Of a DNA stretch of 64,000 bases, positions 47,609 to 57,006 are shown piece after piece; position 1 is the first letter of the stretch; each line of letters opens with the position of its first letter. The stretch is from Strigamia acuminata (lineage: Eukaryota; Arthropoda; Chilopoda; Geophilomorpha; Linotaeniidae). The notes beneath the pieces are model-generated. The model searched no databases, had not been told where the DNA came from, and worked only from the letters and a program-made list of their open reading frames with translations. The stretch is from assembly GCA_949358305.1 (NCBI GenBank), contig OX442318.1, positions 10,894,517 through 10,958,516 of the forward strand, read 5' to 3'. A program made the position numbers and the translations under genes.

Positions 47609-50600
47609 ATGGGATACGCAATTACTATATTAGGTAAACATTTAGTGAAGAAATGTACGATTTTTAAGTCTAATTATCCGATTCGATCGACAGGTACATC
47701 GATATTAGCGATACTATTAGCTGGTTATTTGGCCCAGCATTACTTGCCGCCTCCGACACCGAAAATCGTCGGGTTGGATTTAGGAACGACATTCTCGTGC
47801 GTGGCCGTTTACCAGGCTGGGACTGGTCGTGTTCGCGTAATAGAGAACGGAAACGAGAAGAAAACGATTCCTAGCATCATAGCTTATACGTTTGTATTTT
47901 TTTTTCAGTGAAATAAAATTGAATTGTTTTGAAATTTGATTTATTTTGTTTATTTTTAGGAATGATGGGATATTGGTCGGGTATGATGCGTTGGAACAAG
48001 CGGAGAAAAATGCGAATTGTACTTTTTATGATGCTAAGAGGTTTATAGGGAGGAAGTTTAGCAAGGATGAGTTGGAGAAGGAAGTGTCGAGATATCAGTT
48101 TAAGGTGTTTTTTTTTTGGAAGGATGGGTTGCATTTGACGTTTGGGACATTTCTGGGAGTTGTTTGTGTTGTGATGTGGTTGTCGGGGTCTGGATTTAAG
48201 GATTTGTGGTGCCGATTGCGTGGGTTTGAATGTTCCCAAAGTTTTGATGAATTTCGTTGAATATTTGGCAAATTTTAATTTCGATGAATTTTCGACAAAT
48301 TTCGATGAATTTTCGACAAATTTCGATGAATTTTCGACAAATTTCGATGAATTTTCGACAAATTTCGATGAAATTTCGACAAATTTCGATGAAATTTCGA
48401 CAAATTTCGATGAAATTTCGACAAATTTCGATGAAATTTCGACAAATTTCGATGAAATTTCGACAAATTTCGATGAAATTTCGACAAATTTCGATGAAAT
48501 TTCGACAAATTTCGATGAAATTTCGACAAATTTCGATGAATTTTCGACAAATTTTGACAATTTAGATAAATTTTCAACAAATTTTGACAATTTAAACAAA
48601 TTTTGACAATTTAAACAAATTTTGACAATTTAAACAAATTTTGTCAATTTAGACAAATTTTCAACATATTTTGACAATTTTAGCAAATTTTCAACAAATT
48701 TTGACAATTTTAGCAAATTTTTAACGAATTTTCAACAAATTTTAACAATTTTAGCAAATTCTCAACAAATTTTCAACAAATTTTGACAATTTAGACAAGG
48801 CTGAGGCTATTTTCACCGATTTCTGTGGAAATGATGACAGAAGTCGGTGGAAATAGACGTGAAGGCTATTTTCACCGATTTCAGTGGAAATGATCGCCTA
48901 ATTCCCACTAAAATAATTGTTCATTATTTCAAAAGAAAATATATTCTTCGATTTTTTTATTTTAATGAAAAAAAAATATGATTTGCTTTACTAAGTGATT
49001 AATTAACGTTAGTAAACCAAACAGACTTTTTTTTTTCAAAATAATAAGCTATTTTCTTCTGAAATAATGAAAAATCCGTGAAAATACCTCACACGTCTAT
49101 TTCCACCGACATCGGTGGAAATATCTTTTTCGTTTGAACAATTCTGTTCTGAAAATAAAAAACGAAATTCTTTTAAATTCCGACAGACCCTTGCAATCGT
49201 ACAAAAATGTAAAATGTGAAATGCAAGCCAAAAATCTCAAAAAAAGAAAAAACTAATCTTTTTTACTTCTCAGATGGTTGAAAAAGACGGCATGGTATCA
49301 TTCGTAGCCGGAAACGAACAAAACACCACCTTAGTCTCACCAGAACTAGTCGGTGCACATATCCTCAAAACATTAATCGATTCTGCGCGGAACAACCTGA
49401 GCGTACCGGTTACAAAAGCCGTGATGGCCGTACCAGCCGAATTTGACGAAATGCAAAGAGCGTATACGAAACTAGCTGCAAAACTTGCAGGTTACATTAA
49501 AAATTTTAAAATAAAACCAATCCCAAAAATGCTAACGCTTAATTACAAATTAGGAATTGAAGTTCTCCGGATAATCAACGAACCAACTGCGGCGGCATTA
49601 GCCTACGGACTGCACAAGAAACAAAACATAACCAATGTGCTGGTCGTTGATATCGGAGGTGGCACTTCCGACATTTCTCTGCTCAATATACAAGGCGGAA
49701 TGTTTTTAACCCAGTCGATGGCAGGTAAAGAAATCACGAGGGCTCGATGGTAAAATTTCGCTATCGCTAGTTTAGCTAATGGTAAGCTAAAAAATCGCTA
49801 ATTTTAAGGAATTAGCGATTTGAATTACCGCTTAGTTGACAAAATTTACGTGTTATTAGGGAATTTTTTTTTTTTTGTACGGTAATTAGGTTAGCGAATT
49901 ACTAGCAAATAATTAGCAAAATGCAAATAGTGACCACTTAGTGAAATTTTAGCAAAGCTAATTTTGTTTGATAGCGAGCCCAAAACACTGGGCTCCCATA
50001 ATGGATTTTTTCAAATAAAAGCACTTGGTTTTGTCTTGAAAATGCATTTTTTCTGTTTGAAAATGCATTTTTTTCTGTTTGAAAATGCATTTTTTTCTGT
50101 TTGAAAATGCATTACCGTATTTCTGTTTGAAAATGCATTTTTTTGTTTAAAAATGCATTTTTTAGTCTGAACATGCTTTTTTTAAGTTTGAAAATGCATT
50201 ATTTCTGTTTGAAAATGCATTTTTTAGTCTGAACATGCTTTTTTTTATTTTGAAAATGAATTTTTTCTGTTTGAAAATGCATTTTTTTCTGTTTAAAAAT
50301 GCATTTTTTAGTCTGAAAATGCATTTTTTAGTCTGAAAATGCATTTTTTAGTCTGAAAATGCATTTTTTAGTCTGAAAATGCATTTGTTAGTCTGAAAAT
50401 GCATTTTTTAGTCTGAAAATGCATTTTTTAGTCTGAAAATGCATTTTTAACCTTCAAAAAAAGTAACCGAGACCCATGTTCGGCCCCAAATTGATAATAA
50501 CAAACATCTCACCTCTTCATTTCAGGAAACAATCATCTAGGAGGCCAAGATTTCAACGAAAGATTATTCACCCACTTGTTATCCATACTGGAAACCAAAT

Positions 50601-51061
50601 ACAATACGCAATTGACCAGCCCCGAAGACTTGCAAACCCTGCGCTTGACCGTCGAGGCCATTAAAATCCACTTGACCAAAGAACTCTTCGTCGACATCAA
50701 CATTCCGTTGCCTTCCGTGGACCGAGTGTTCAAATACAACCTAACTAGACACAAATTTGAAGAGATCAATCGAGATTTATTCAACAAAGTGTTGATATTA
50801 TTTGATGCGGTGTTGAGACCGGTCGAGATGAAGCCGTCCGAAGTGGACGAAATTGTGCTGGTCGGCGGTTCGACGCGGATTCCGATCATAAGGCGAATGA
50901 TCGGCGATTATTTCGGGAAGAAGCCGAACGTCGGCATCGATCCGGAGTTGGCGGTTGCGTATGGCGTTGCGATTCAGGCGGGCATTATTGGGGGTGCGTG
51001 GCCACTGCAGGTCAGTGCCATTGAAATCCCGGTGAATTTGAGGAAAATAAATGTCGATTGA
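47609..51061 (+). CDS. HSPA13: HSP70 family member 13 (STCH), microsomal ATPase
   Basis: Exons 47609-47633, 47694-47889, 47960-48104, 49274-49490, 49554-49724 and 50526-51061 give 429 residues in a continuous frame. The protein is an HSP70 ATPase domain lacking the peptide-binding domain, which defines this family. The N-terminus has a hydrophobic signal/anchor ([19 protein letters not shown]) placing it in the ER lumen or membrane. Nucleotide-binding motifs are [46 protein letters not shown] and [10 protein letters not shown]. The C-terminus ends with [11 protein letters not shown], also a family signature. It is about 40 residues shorter than the human protein, lacking a linker segment before the last third. 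Introns 1 (60 bp) and 4 (63 bp) lack stops and keep the frame, so retained forms would be readable. Intron 3 holds a 21-bp array and a foldback sequence. Confidence 0.95.
48275..48790. repeat. 21-bp tandem array in HSPA13 intron 3
   Basis: About 13 near-perfect copies of a 21-bp unit, tttcgatgaaatttcgacaa plus one base, then degenerate caaattttgacaattta units to about 48790. The period is a multiple of three, so frames stay open on both strands and give spurious repeat proteins. Confidence 0.93.
48843..49109. mobile_element. Foldback or MITE sequence in HSPA13 intron 3
   Basis: gtcggtggaaatagacgtg at the left and cacgtctatttccaccgac at the right are perfect 19-bp inverted repeats. Additional ttcaccgatttc / cggtggaaat copies lie just outside at 48806 and 49110-49122, so the true ends may be wider. 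Confidence 0.65.
50025..50455. repeat. 20-bp tandem array in HSPA13 intron 5
   Basis: About 20 copies of tgaaaatgcattttttagtc (20 bp), with a second variant ending ctgttt in the left half. Confidence 0.92.
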
Positions 51062-51073
51062 GTTTGGATGTAG

Positions 51074-51079
51074 AATAAA
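51074..51079 (+). promoter_or_regulatory. Polyadenylation signal of HSPA13
   Basis: AATAAA, 12 bp after the HSPA13 stop. It is 43 bp from the convergent CKS1 stop codon. Confidence 0.6.
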
Positions 51080-51121
51080 ATAATTTATGGTTGGTTATGT
51101 TTGGAGTTTGTTTGAGTTTTT

Positions 51122-52118
51122 CTATGTCGGTTCTTCGGAGTCGGGGATGCGGCGGCGGAATAATAAAATGTGCGGTTCTGAAACGAGATGAAGAAAAGTG
51201 GGTTTTTAATGGAATTTTGGTTGTAGTTGTGTTGTGTGGTTTGTTTTTACAATTTTTGTCGTAGGATTCGGTTTTTTTTTAGTATTTGATCATGATTGTT
51301 CATTTTTTTGCCGGTAATGCGATTGGTTTTCATATAAAATTCAATATTTGCGTACAGTTTAATGTAATTTTCACATAAAATTCGATTTTTACAAATAGTT
51401 TGATGCGATTTTCAACTAAAATGCAATTATTGAGTTCAGTTTGTCGCAATTTTCACCTAAAATTTGATTTTAACTGATATTTGTTGCAATTTTCAAATAA
51501 ATTTCAGTTTTCTCCAATAGTTATTACAGTTTTGACCTAAAATTCAATTTTTACCAACAGTTTGATGCAAATTTTGACTTAAAATACGATTTTCACGAAG
51601 AGTTGTTGCAATTTTCAGATCAATAAATAAATAAAATAAATCTAATAAATTACGGTAGGTAATAAAATTAATAAATACAAATAAAATTCAATTTTTATCA
51701 ATGGTTTGATGCAAATTTATTTTGCCGAAATTTTAAACAAATTTTGGCGCATAAAATTTTAATTTTTACCGAACGAAAATCTTAATTTTCACCCGTTTTC
51801 ACAAATTTTTTCCCGCAATGCGCACGAAAGTGTGAAAATTGATCTTCTCATTCAACCCAATGTTTACCTGGGTCATGAAACATGTACTGTTTCCAGTTGG
51901 GTGACTGTTTAACTCCTAAATTTCTCCATTCCGACTCGGTCATCAAATGTGTCCTCGGAACCAACCGCGCCAAATCTCCCGGCAAAATTACATGTCTGAA
52001 ATTAAAATAATTAAATAAATTTACACGTAACGAGTCATTTCACCAACATTACACACCTATAATCGTATTTATCGTCGCTATATTTATCTGAATACTTAAT
52101 AGAAAGGTGCTGTGGCAT
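51122..52118 (-). CDS. CKS1: Cyclin-dependent kinase regulatory subunit CKS1-like
   Basis: Three exons (52118-52057, 51995-51868 and 51177-51122) encode 81 residues, the usual size for this family. Signature stretches are [39 protein letters not shown] and EPHILLFRR. The last is the beta-hinge and C-terminal strand found in CKS proteins. The protein binds cyclin-dependent kinases and phosphothreonine substrates and supports mitotic entry and SCF-Skp2 substrate recognition (family knowledge). The exons are too short to show as long ORFs; phases agree at both introns (AG|A and G|AA). The tail after FRRR is short and acidic (IPDSEEPT) instead of the lysine-rich tail of the human protein. It converges on HSPA13 and diverges from SDHC. 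Confidence 0.93.
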
Positions 52119-52398
52119 TTTAACGATGAAAATTCGTGTTTGTGCTAAGCCGCTGACGAAGCTCTGACAATTTACGTTTCCCGCGCTTTACCCGCTCAGT
52201 TCGATATTAAAACTGAATAAAATTAAACGAAAATTATCATCATAAAAACTAGACATTATTTCAAAAAAACGTTAAATCAACTAATAATTACTAAAAATTC
52301 TAAAGAATAAATTAGATTTTGAATTATTTGCCATAATCGTTTTTGTTATATATCATTAAGTGTCATATTAGACCACCAGGGTGAGCTCGCTCGACAAG
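52119..52398. promoter_or_regulatory. Bidirectional promoter region, CKS1 / SDHC
   Basis: Only 280 bp separate the two divergent start codons. The CKS1 side contains gcgctttacccgctcagttc; the rest is AT-rich. No TATA box at the expected distance was recognised. Confidence 0.55.
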
Positions 52399-53992
52399 AT
52401 GGCTCTTTTGATTCGGTATTTTTATTCTAAAATAATATTATTAAATCACTCTAAATGCATGATTTATTGTGTTTTTTAATTTATTTAGATCACTCGCTAA
52501 GCGAAGTTTGATTCGGTGCCCACTTGCATGGAGTGTAACGCGGTATTCTCAAATTCCATTCGATTTTGACGAATTAAATGGCCGAAATTCACTTATAATA
52601 TTTTTATAAAAACAGAACAGTTCCAATCGCGACAACTACACAACTTCGTCAACAACAACCCCAAGAGGATTTCTTCAAGAAGAATGAACGTTTGGCGCGA
52701 CCCATTTCGCCCCACATGACGATCTACGCGTAAATAAATTGGAAACTCAACCAAAAATCTAAAATGTTTATTAATTTGAACAAAAAATTGATTTTAGGCC
52801 ACAAATCACGTGGTTGTTGTCGATCAGTCACCGTGTTTCCGGAGTAGTGCTGTCTGGAGGTGATTTTTTTGGCATTTTGATGGTAAAAATTGGATAGTGA
52901 AGTAATTTTGTTTTGATTGTACATTTAAGTGGCGACGTCTTTAGCATTGGGGATGATGGTTTGGCCATTGGGGATGATGGTTTGGCCTGGAAACTTTGCC
53001 AGTTATATGGATTGGTTGCAAAGCTGGAATTTCAGCCCGACGTGTATTTTCATCACGAAATTCTATTTGGCGTATCCGTTAACGTTTCATTCGTTCAATG
53101 GAATACGACATTTGGTAAGCGAAGTCTACAAAATTGAATATTTTGCAAAAATATTGAATAAATTTGGATAAAAATTGAAAAATTTGGATAAAAATTAAAT
53201 ATTTTGAGATAACAATTGAATATTTTGAGATAACAATTGAATTTTTTTCTATAAAAATTGAATTTTTTTCCATAAAAATGGAATTTTTTTCTATAAAAAT
53301 GAAATATTTTGGATAAAAATGAAATATTTTGGATAAAAATGAAATATTTTGGATAAAAATTGAATTTTTTTCTATAAAAATGAAATATTTTGGATAAAAA
53401 TGAAATATTTAGGATAAAAATGAAATATTTTGGATAAAAATTGAATTTTTTTCTATAAAAATGAAATATTTTAGATAAAAATTGAATTTTTGGATAAAAA
53501 CTGAATATTTTGGATAAAAATTGAATTTTTTTCTATAAAAATGAAACATTTTGGATAAAAATAAAATATTTTGGATAAAAATTGAATTTTTTTCTATAAA
53601 AATGAAATATTTAGGATAAAAATGAAATATTTAGGATAAAAATGAAATATTTAGGATAAAAATGAAATATTTAGGATGAAAGTTGAATTTTTTTCTATAA
53701 AAATTGAATTTCTTCTATAAAAATTGAATTTTTTTCTATAAAAATTGAATTTTTTTCTATAAAAATTGAATTTTTTTCTATAAAAATTGAATTTTTTTCT
53801 ATAAAAATTGAATTTTTTTTTATAAAAGTTGAATTTTTTTCTATAAAAATGAAATATTTTGGATAAAAATCAATTTGTTTTTTACAGATCTGGGACATGG
53901 GTCATGGATTTGAAATAAAACAAGTGACTTTAACCGGTTGGATCGTTATCGTATTATCAACTGTTTCTGCTCTGGCTCTTGCTAATATGTAA
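52399..53992 (+). CDS. SDHC: Succinate dehydrogenase cytochrome b560 subunit
   Basis: Exons 52399-52415, 52489-52542, 52616-52729, 52798-52859, 52930-53114 and 53888-53992 give 178 residues. This is a membrane anchor of mitochondrial complex II that binds haem b and ubiquinone with SDHD. The N-terminus (MALLIRSLAKRSLIRCPLAW) is an Arg-rich mitochondrial presequence. Family motifs are RPISPHMTIY, SISHRVSGVVLS (SxxHR quinone-site segment), and FHSFNGIRHLIWDMG with the haem-ligand histidine region. The last exon supplies the third membrane helix (LTGWIVIVLSTVSALALANM). The second helix contains a perfect in-frame 21-bp duplication (LGMMVWP twice), making this region seven residues longer than in human SDHC. 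The last intron is a 20-21-bp tandem array. The gene converges on TMEM218, with 77 bp between stop codons. Confidence 0.95.
52946..52987 (+). repeat. Perfect 21-bp tandem duplication within SDHC exon 5
   Basis: The 21 bases at 52946-52966 (starting attggggatgatgg) are repeated without change at 52967-52987. It is in frame and adds seven residues to the second transmembrane helix. Confidence 0.98.
53165..53880. repeat. 20-21-bp compound array in SDHC intron 5
   Basis: Two related units alternate in blocks: aaatattttggataaaaatg (20 bp) and gaatttttttctataaaaat plus one base (21 bp). The order of blocks suggests repeated segmental duplication inside the array. Confidence 0.92.
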
Positions 53993-53997
53993 TTCGA

Positions 53998-54074
53998 TTT
54001 ATTAACATTATAAAATGTAAAAAAAAAATTTCCGAAGTTAGACAGTTTACAGTTATTATAGTTTGTACATTAAA
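53998..54074. promoter_or_regulatory. Interlocked polyadenylation signals of SDHC and TMEM218
   Basis: Minus-strand AATAAA (53998-54003) serves TMEM218. Plus-strand ATTAAA (54069-54074) overlaps the TMEM218 stop codon and would serve SDHC. Each signal lies at the other gene's end. Confidence 0.5.
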
Positions 54075-54557
54075 GTGTTTTGAATGCTTTTGCCCGGTTC
54101 TGTGTGTTCCATTGAGTTGCCACCATCAGTCCAATGCTAACAAGAAATGAAACTCCCATCACAACAACCAAAACCAGTCTATATATGAATGGATCGTCGT
54201 ACAAAGTCAACTGGAAAATAAATAAAATATATAAAAAAAAAAATTTAACTCTTCTTAAATCTTAAATCATTCGTACCTTCAGTTCTTCCTTAACTTCAAA
54301 CTCTGGTGTTCTTGGCAACAAAATCAAAGTGATTGTTAAAACTAACGCAAACAATGTGCCTAAGACACTTCCACACCTGAAATTTAATTAGTTAAAAATG
54401 GCGGCGAACTTTTGTCTGATGGAACGAGTCAATTGGAAACTTACGTGAAATGTCCATGTTCGTGCGGTGCAAAACAACACAGAACAATGGCAATCACCCA
54501 CACGACAAATATAATGACAACTCCAGCACCAATTCCAGCTATAAGCCCATGTCCCAT
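54070..54557 (-). CDS. TMEM218: Transmembrane protein 218 homologue
   Basis: Three exons (54557-54445, 54376-54277 and 54210-54070) encode 117 residues; the human protein is 115. Three hydrophobic segments are visible: about residues 5-28 (GLIAGIGAGVVIIFVVWVIA), 41-57 (VLGTLFALVLTITLILLP) and 82-100 (LVLVVVMGVSFLVSIGLMV). The loop LLPRTPEFEVKEELKLTLYD followed by DPFIYR corresponds to the conserved PR..EF...VKIVDDF.IGRY region of TMEM218. In vertebrates this protein acts with TMEM67 at the ciliary transition zone (family knowledge). Phases agree at both introns. AATAAA on the minus strand at 54003-53998 falls six bases beyond the SDHC stop, so the 3' ends of the two genes must overlap. The assignment rests on the central loop and topology; overall identity is modest. 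Confidence 0.78.
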
Positions 54558-55300
54558 TTGTCAACATACAAACTTATTACCATAGCAACCAAAACAACAA
54601 GTGTTGCCATCCCGTGGGAAAATTCCAAACTAGAGGAAAATACATAATGGAAAGAGTTTGTCAACAACAGAAATTAATTTTTAAAAAAATAACAATAGAC
54701 CTTTGGAAAAATGCGGTCAGGTGATGCGATCATGTGATCGCAACAATGGTTGCCCCCCTCTGTGAGAAAAATCATTGCAAAATAACATATAACATTTTTA
54801 ATTTGTAGTTTTCTTATTGTGGGCGGAGCCAAAGTGCATTATGTCATCATTTGGCAATAGTCTATTGGTGGAAACGAAAACAGGCAATTTCTTGAAGATT
54901 TGTGACTTCAAGTGTGCTTCGAGTGATCTCTTCCACCGTTAGGAAATTAAAATTAAAATAACAATTTTAGTTTAAGTGTATTTTACGTTTTAACATGGGT
55001 TTAAACAGGAAATGATGTCATTTTTGGTTTAAAATTGAAGTAAAACACAAAATATTTTAATTTTTGAATGCAGCTACTGTCTGGAAGCCGATATTTCTAC
55101 AGACGATTACTCCATGACTGCAGGCCCAGGTAATCTGTACAGTAGAGCCTCGATTATCGGAACACCGCCGGTTATACGGTATCTTCCCCGTTCTCGCCAG
55201 CTTTGGTCAAACCAGTTCTTAGTATGATTCTGATTACTCGAGGTATTATGTAACAACCTAAATTGACTAAAACCACCACATATGGCATTTCAAAAGCCTG
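54558..55300. other. Spacer between TMEM218 and the secreted-protein cluster
   Basis: It holds the family 3 MITE copy at 54960-55079 and a degenerate pogo-like terminus at 55143 (cagtagagcctcgattatcg). Otherwise it is AT-rich and includes the TMEM218 promoter. Nothing else recognised. Confidence 0.55.
54960..55079. mobile_element. Short MITE, family 3 copy B
   Basis: Nearly identical over about 120 bp to 17955-18077 (gttttaacatgggtttaaac, ttgaagtaaaacacaaaata, tttttgaatgcagctactgt). The left end is less clear than in copy A. Confidence 0.75.
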
Positions 55301-55303
55301 AAT

Positions 55304-55309
55304 TATATA
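55304..55309 (+). promoter_or_regulatory. TATA box of the first cluster gene
   Basis: TATATA, 63 bp upstream of the start codon at 55372. Similar spacing is found before the cluster genes at 57007 (65 bp) and 63299 (42 bp). Confidence 0.45.
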
Positions 55310-55371
55310 CAATTCAGCCTTTAAAAGCAATACAACTAACATCCACTTCCTGCTCAAAGTAAAACATCACA

Positions 55372-55917
55372 ATGATGCGTGCTTGTGCAAGTCTAATGTT
55401 CTTCCTGCTTCTCCACAATGTGCAAAGGTGTCAAACATCACCGGCAGATCTGATCGACAAGCGGGAAAGCGAAACTGGACTGCTTACTTACAACGAAGCG
55501 ATCCAACTGGCAAGAAATACATGTAATAGAGTCGGTGGCGTGACTTCGGTCCTCAACAACCCCTTGGCAAAGCTGTTTGGCTTGTCTAGCTTGGTTAAGG
55601 GCTTGGAACTTCCACTACCGAGGAATGCGCTTGATCCGATTGGTTTCTTCGCTTGGGCGTCTCGACTAGGATTGAGATTACAGGACCAAGTAGGAAAGAT
55701 TGGAAAGAGAGAGGCTTCTTTCTTGACAGTTGATGAGTTTCTTGGTTTGTTGGATTACCCCTGCAAGCAATTGGATTTCAAACAAAGTTTTGTTGATAAT
55801 GAGTACATCAGTTGGTTACATCTGGGGAATTGGACCCTACCGTTGGTCGACTATAATGCCGAGAGAGTCAATTTATTGGCTGTACCTAAAGTATGGTTTA
55901 AAACAGTGTTTGGATAA
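55372..55917 (+). CDS. Secreted two-module protein, cluster member 1
   Basis: This intronless ORF of 181 residues starts with a signal peptide (MMRACASLMFFLLLHNVQRC, cleavage likely near QTS). A dibasic KR follows at about 31. No known domain is recognised. Two repeated modules are visible, residues about 38-110 and 117-181. Each opens with LLTYNEAIQLARNTC or FLTVDEFLGLLDYPC, has one cysteine about 15 residues in, then a hydrophobic stretch and a Leu-Pro motif (ELPLP, TLPLV). The same pattern occurs in the genes at 57007, 59653 and 63299, so these are paralogues. The single cysteine per module suggests one disulfide between modules (inference). The ORF is preceded by a TATA box and followed by AATAAA at 55966. 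It encodes a real secreted protein by these signs; its function is unknown. Confidence 0.72.
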   Translation: MMRACASLMFFLLLHNVQRCQTSPADLIDKRESETGLLTYNEAIQLARNTCNRVGGVTSVLNNPLAKLFGLSSLVKGLELPLPRNALDPIGFFAWASRLGLRLQDQVGKIGKREASFLTVDEFLGLLDYPCKQLDFKQSFVDNEYISWLHLGNWTLPLVDYNAERVNLLAVPKVWFKTVFG

Positions 55918-55962
55918 TGATTATATAATTATGCAATACAAGACCATGTAGAAGTATTTTAG

Positions 55963-56223
55963 ATGAATAAAATTACTCTTGACTCTAACCCCCCTGGTTT
56001 GGATGTAGAACTAAGTCCTAAGAGGAGAGTCCTTTTCACACTCCATTACTTTGTCCAATGTTTGGACTTCAATGAAATGACAATAGAAGAAAGAGATGAC
56101 AGTGTCCTCCTGACAGTACAAGAACTGACAGTCCTTGACCAGGAATTGTGTACAAAACTAACGTCTCTTCTATTAATAAATAGAAATTGTTATGTGTGTT
56201 TTCAATCCCCGATTCACACGTAA
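55963..56223 (+). pseudogene. Relic of a two-module secreted gene
   Basis: The open stretch contains RRVLFTLHYFVQCLDF, resembling the end of module 1. SVLLTVQELTVLDQELCTKL follows, closely resembling the start of module 2 (LLTYNEAIQLARNTC, FLTVDEFLGLLDYPC in the neighbour). There is no signal peptide, the first part of module 1 is missing, and module 2 ends early. Its apparent ATG overlaps the polyadenylation signal of the gene before it. I read it as a decayed cluster member; a remote exon of a spliced gene is the alternative. Confidence 0.5.
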
Positions 56224-56339
56224 ACTATTATGGATTGATGTTATTTATCCTGCCAGTCATGTGATGCACTTAGATAGTATAGGTAGATGCTCTATTACAT
56301 ATTAAGGGTAGTACTCACTACTCACATACATTAGTTGGC

Positions 56340-56570
56340 GCACACATGGGTATGTTTGTGGGCAACTTCTTAAAAACGTAACCTTCTGGGAAAACCCCAG
56401 AAAACCAAGTTGGAGGCGGGTAGTCGATGTTCTTGCCCTAGAAACAGGATGCGAATACAAAACAACCAGTAACCCATCCAATTACTGACTAGACCCAATG
56501 CTGCCTAACTTCAGTGTTCTAATGGAAAGCCGGTGACCACCACGAAAAGCCGTTCCTGCCCATAAACCCA
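56340..56570 (-). mobile_element. 5S-rRNA-derived SINE, copy B
   Basis: On the minus strand it contains cactgaagttaggcagcatt, gggtctag, and agtaattggatgggtta, matching the 5S rRNA internal promoter region. cgcctccaacttggttttct follows in the body. It matches copy A at 41500-42185 through the body region. Confidence 0.82.
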
Positions 56571-56940
56571 GTAAATAAATTTTTCATTTAATTTTTTGAC
56601 TTAATACTTCCTGGTTATAATCCAAAATACTAACTTAATTAAACCAACCCCATCATTAAACAATGAAAATTTTATAAATTATTGATCAATAAGTTTTATT
56701 TATGATCCAACAAAGAAAATTATACTCACAACTTGTAAATTGAATAAAGAAAACATTCTGCCTTGAACAATTGTTATAGCAATAACTTGTCTTATCTGAT
56801 TTCTGTCAGACATATGGGAAATCCTATTACTCAATCCAATTTCCTGTGTATTAATTGAAATAAATTTCAATTAAAACCAAAGTTCAAGGATTATAATATA
56901 TAATATTAATTAGACCATGTGGAAGTTTGATCCTATCTGT
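56571..56940. other. AT-rich spacer before cluster member 2
   Basis: Nothing recognised beyond AT-rich sequence and the promoter of the next gene. Confidence 0.5.
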
Positions 56941-56941
56941 G

Positions 56942-56947
56942 TATAAA
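56942..56947 (+). promoter_or_regulatory. TATA box of the second intact cluster gene
   Basis: TATAAA, 65 bp upstream of the proposed start codon at 57007. Confidence 0.5.
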
Positions 56948-57006
56948 CTTTATTACAATTTCAGACAAAACAATTGCATTTCACAGTGTAACTCAGGCAA
57001 TCCAAC

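Noticed and set aside
48220-48606. Plus- and minus-strand frames of repeated DEISTNF or SSKFVEI across HSPA13 intron 3
   Set aside because: Same artefact: a 21-bp array open on both strands, located between well-supported exons.
55143-55260. Possible further pogo-like element starting cagtagagcctcgattatcg
   Set aside because: Only one terminus is recognisable and no inverted partner with a TA target could be found, so it is noted as a remnant and not listed as an element.
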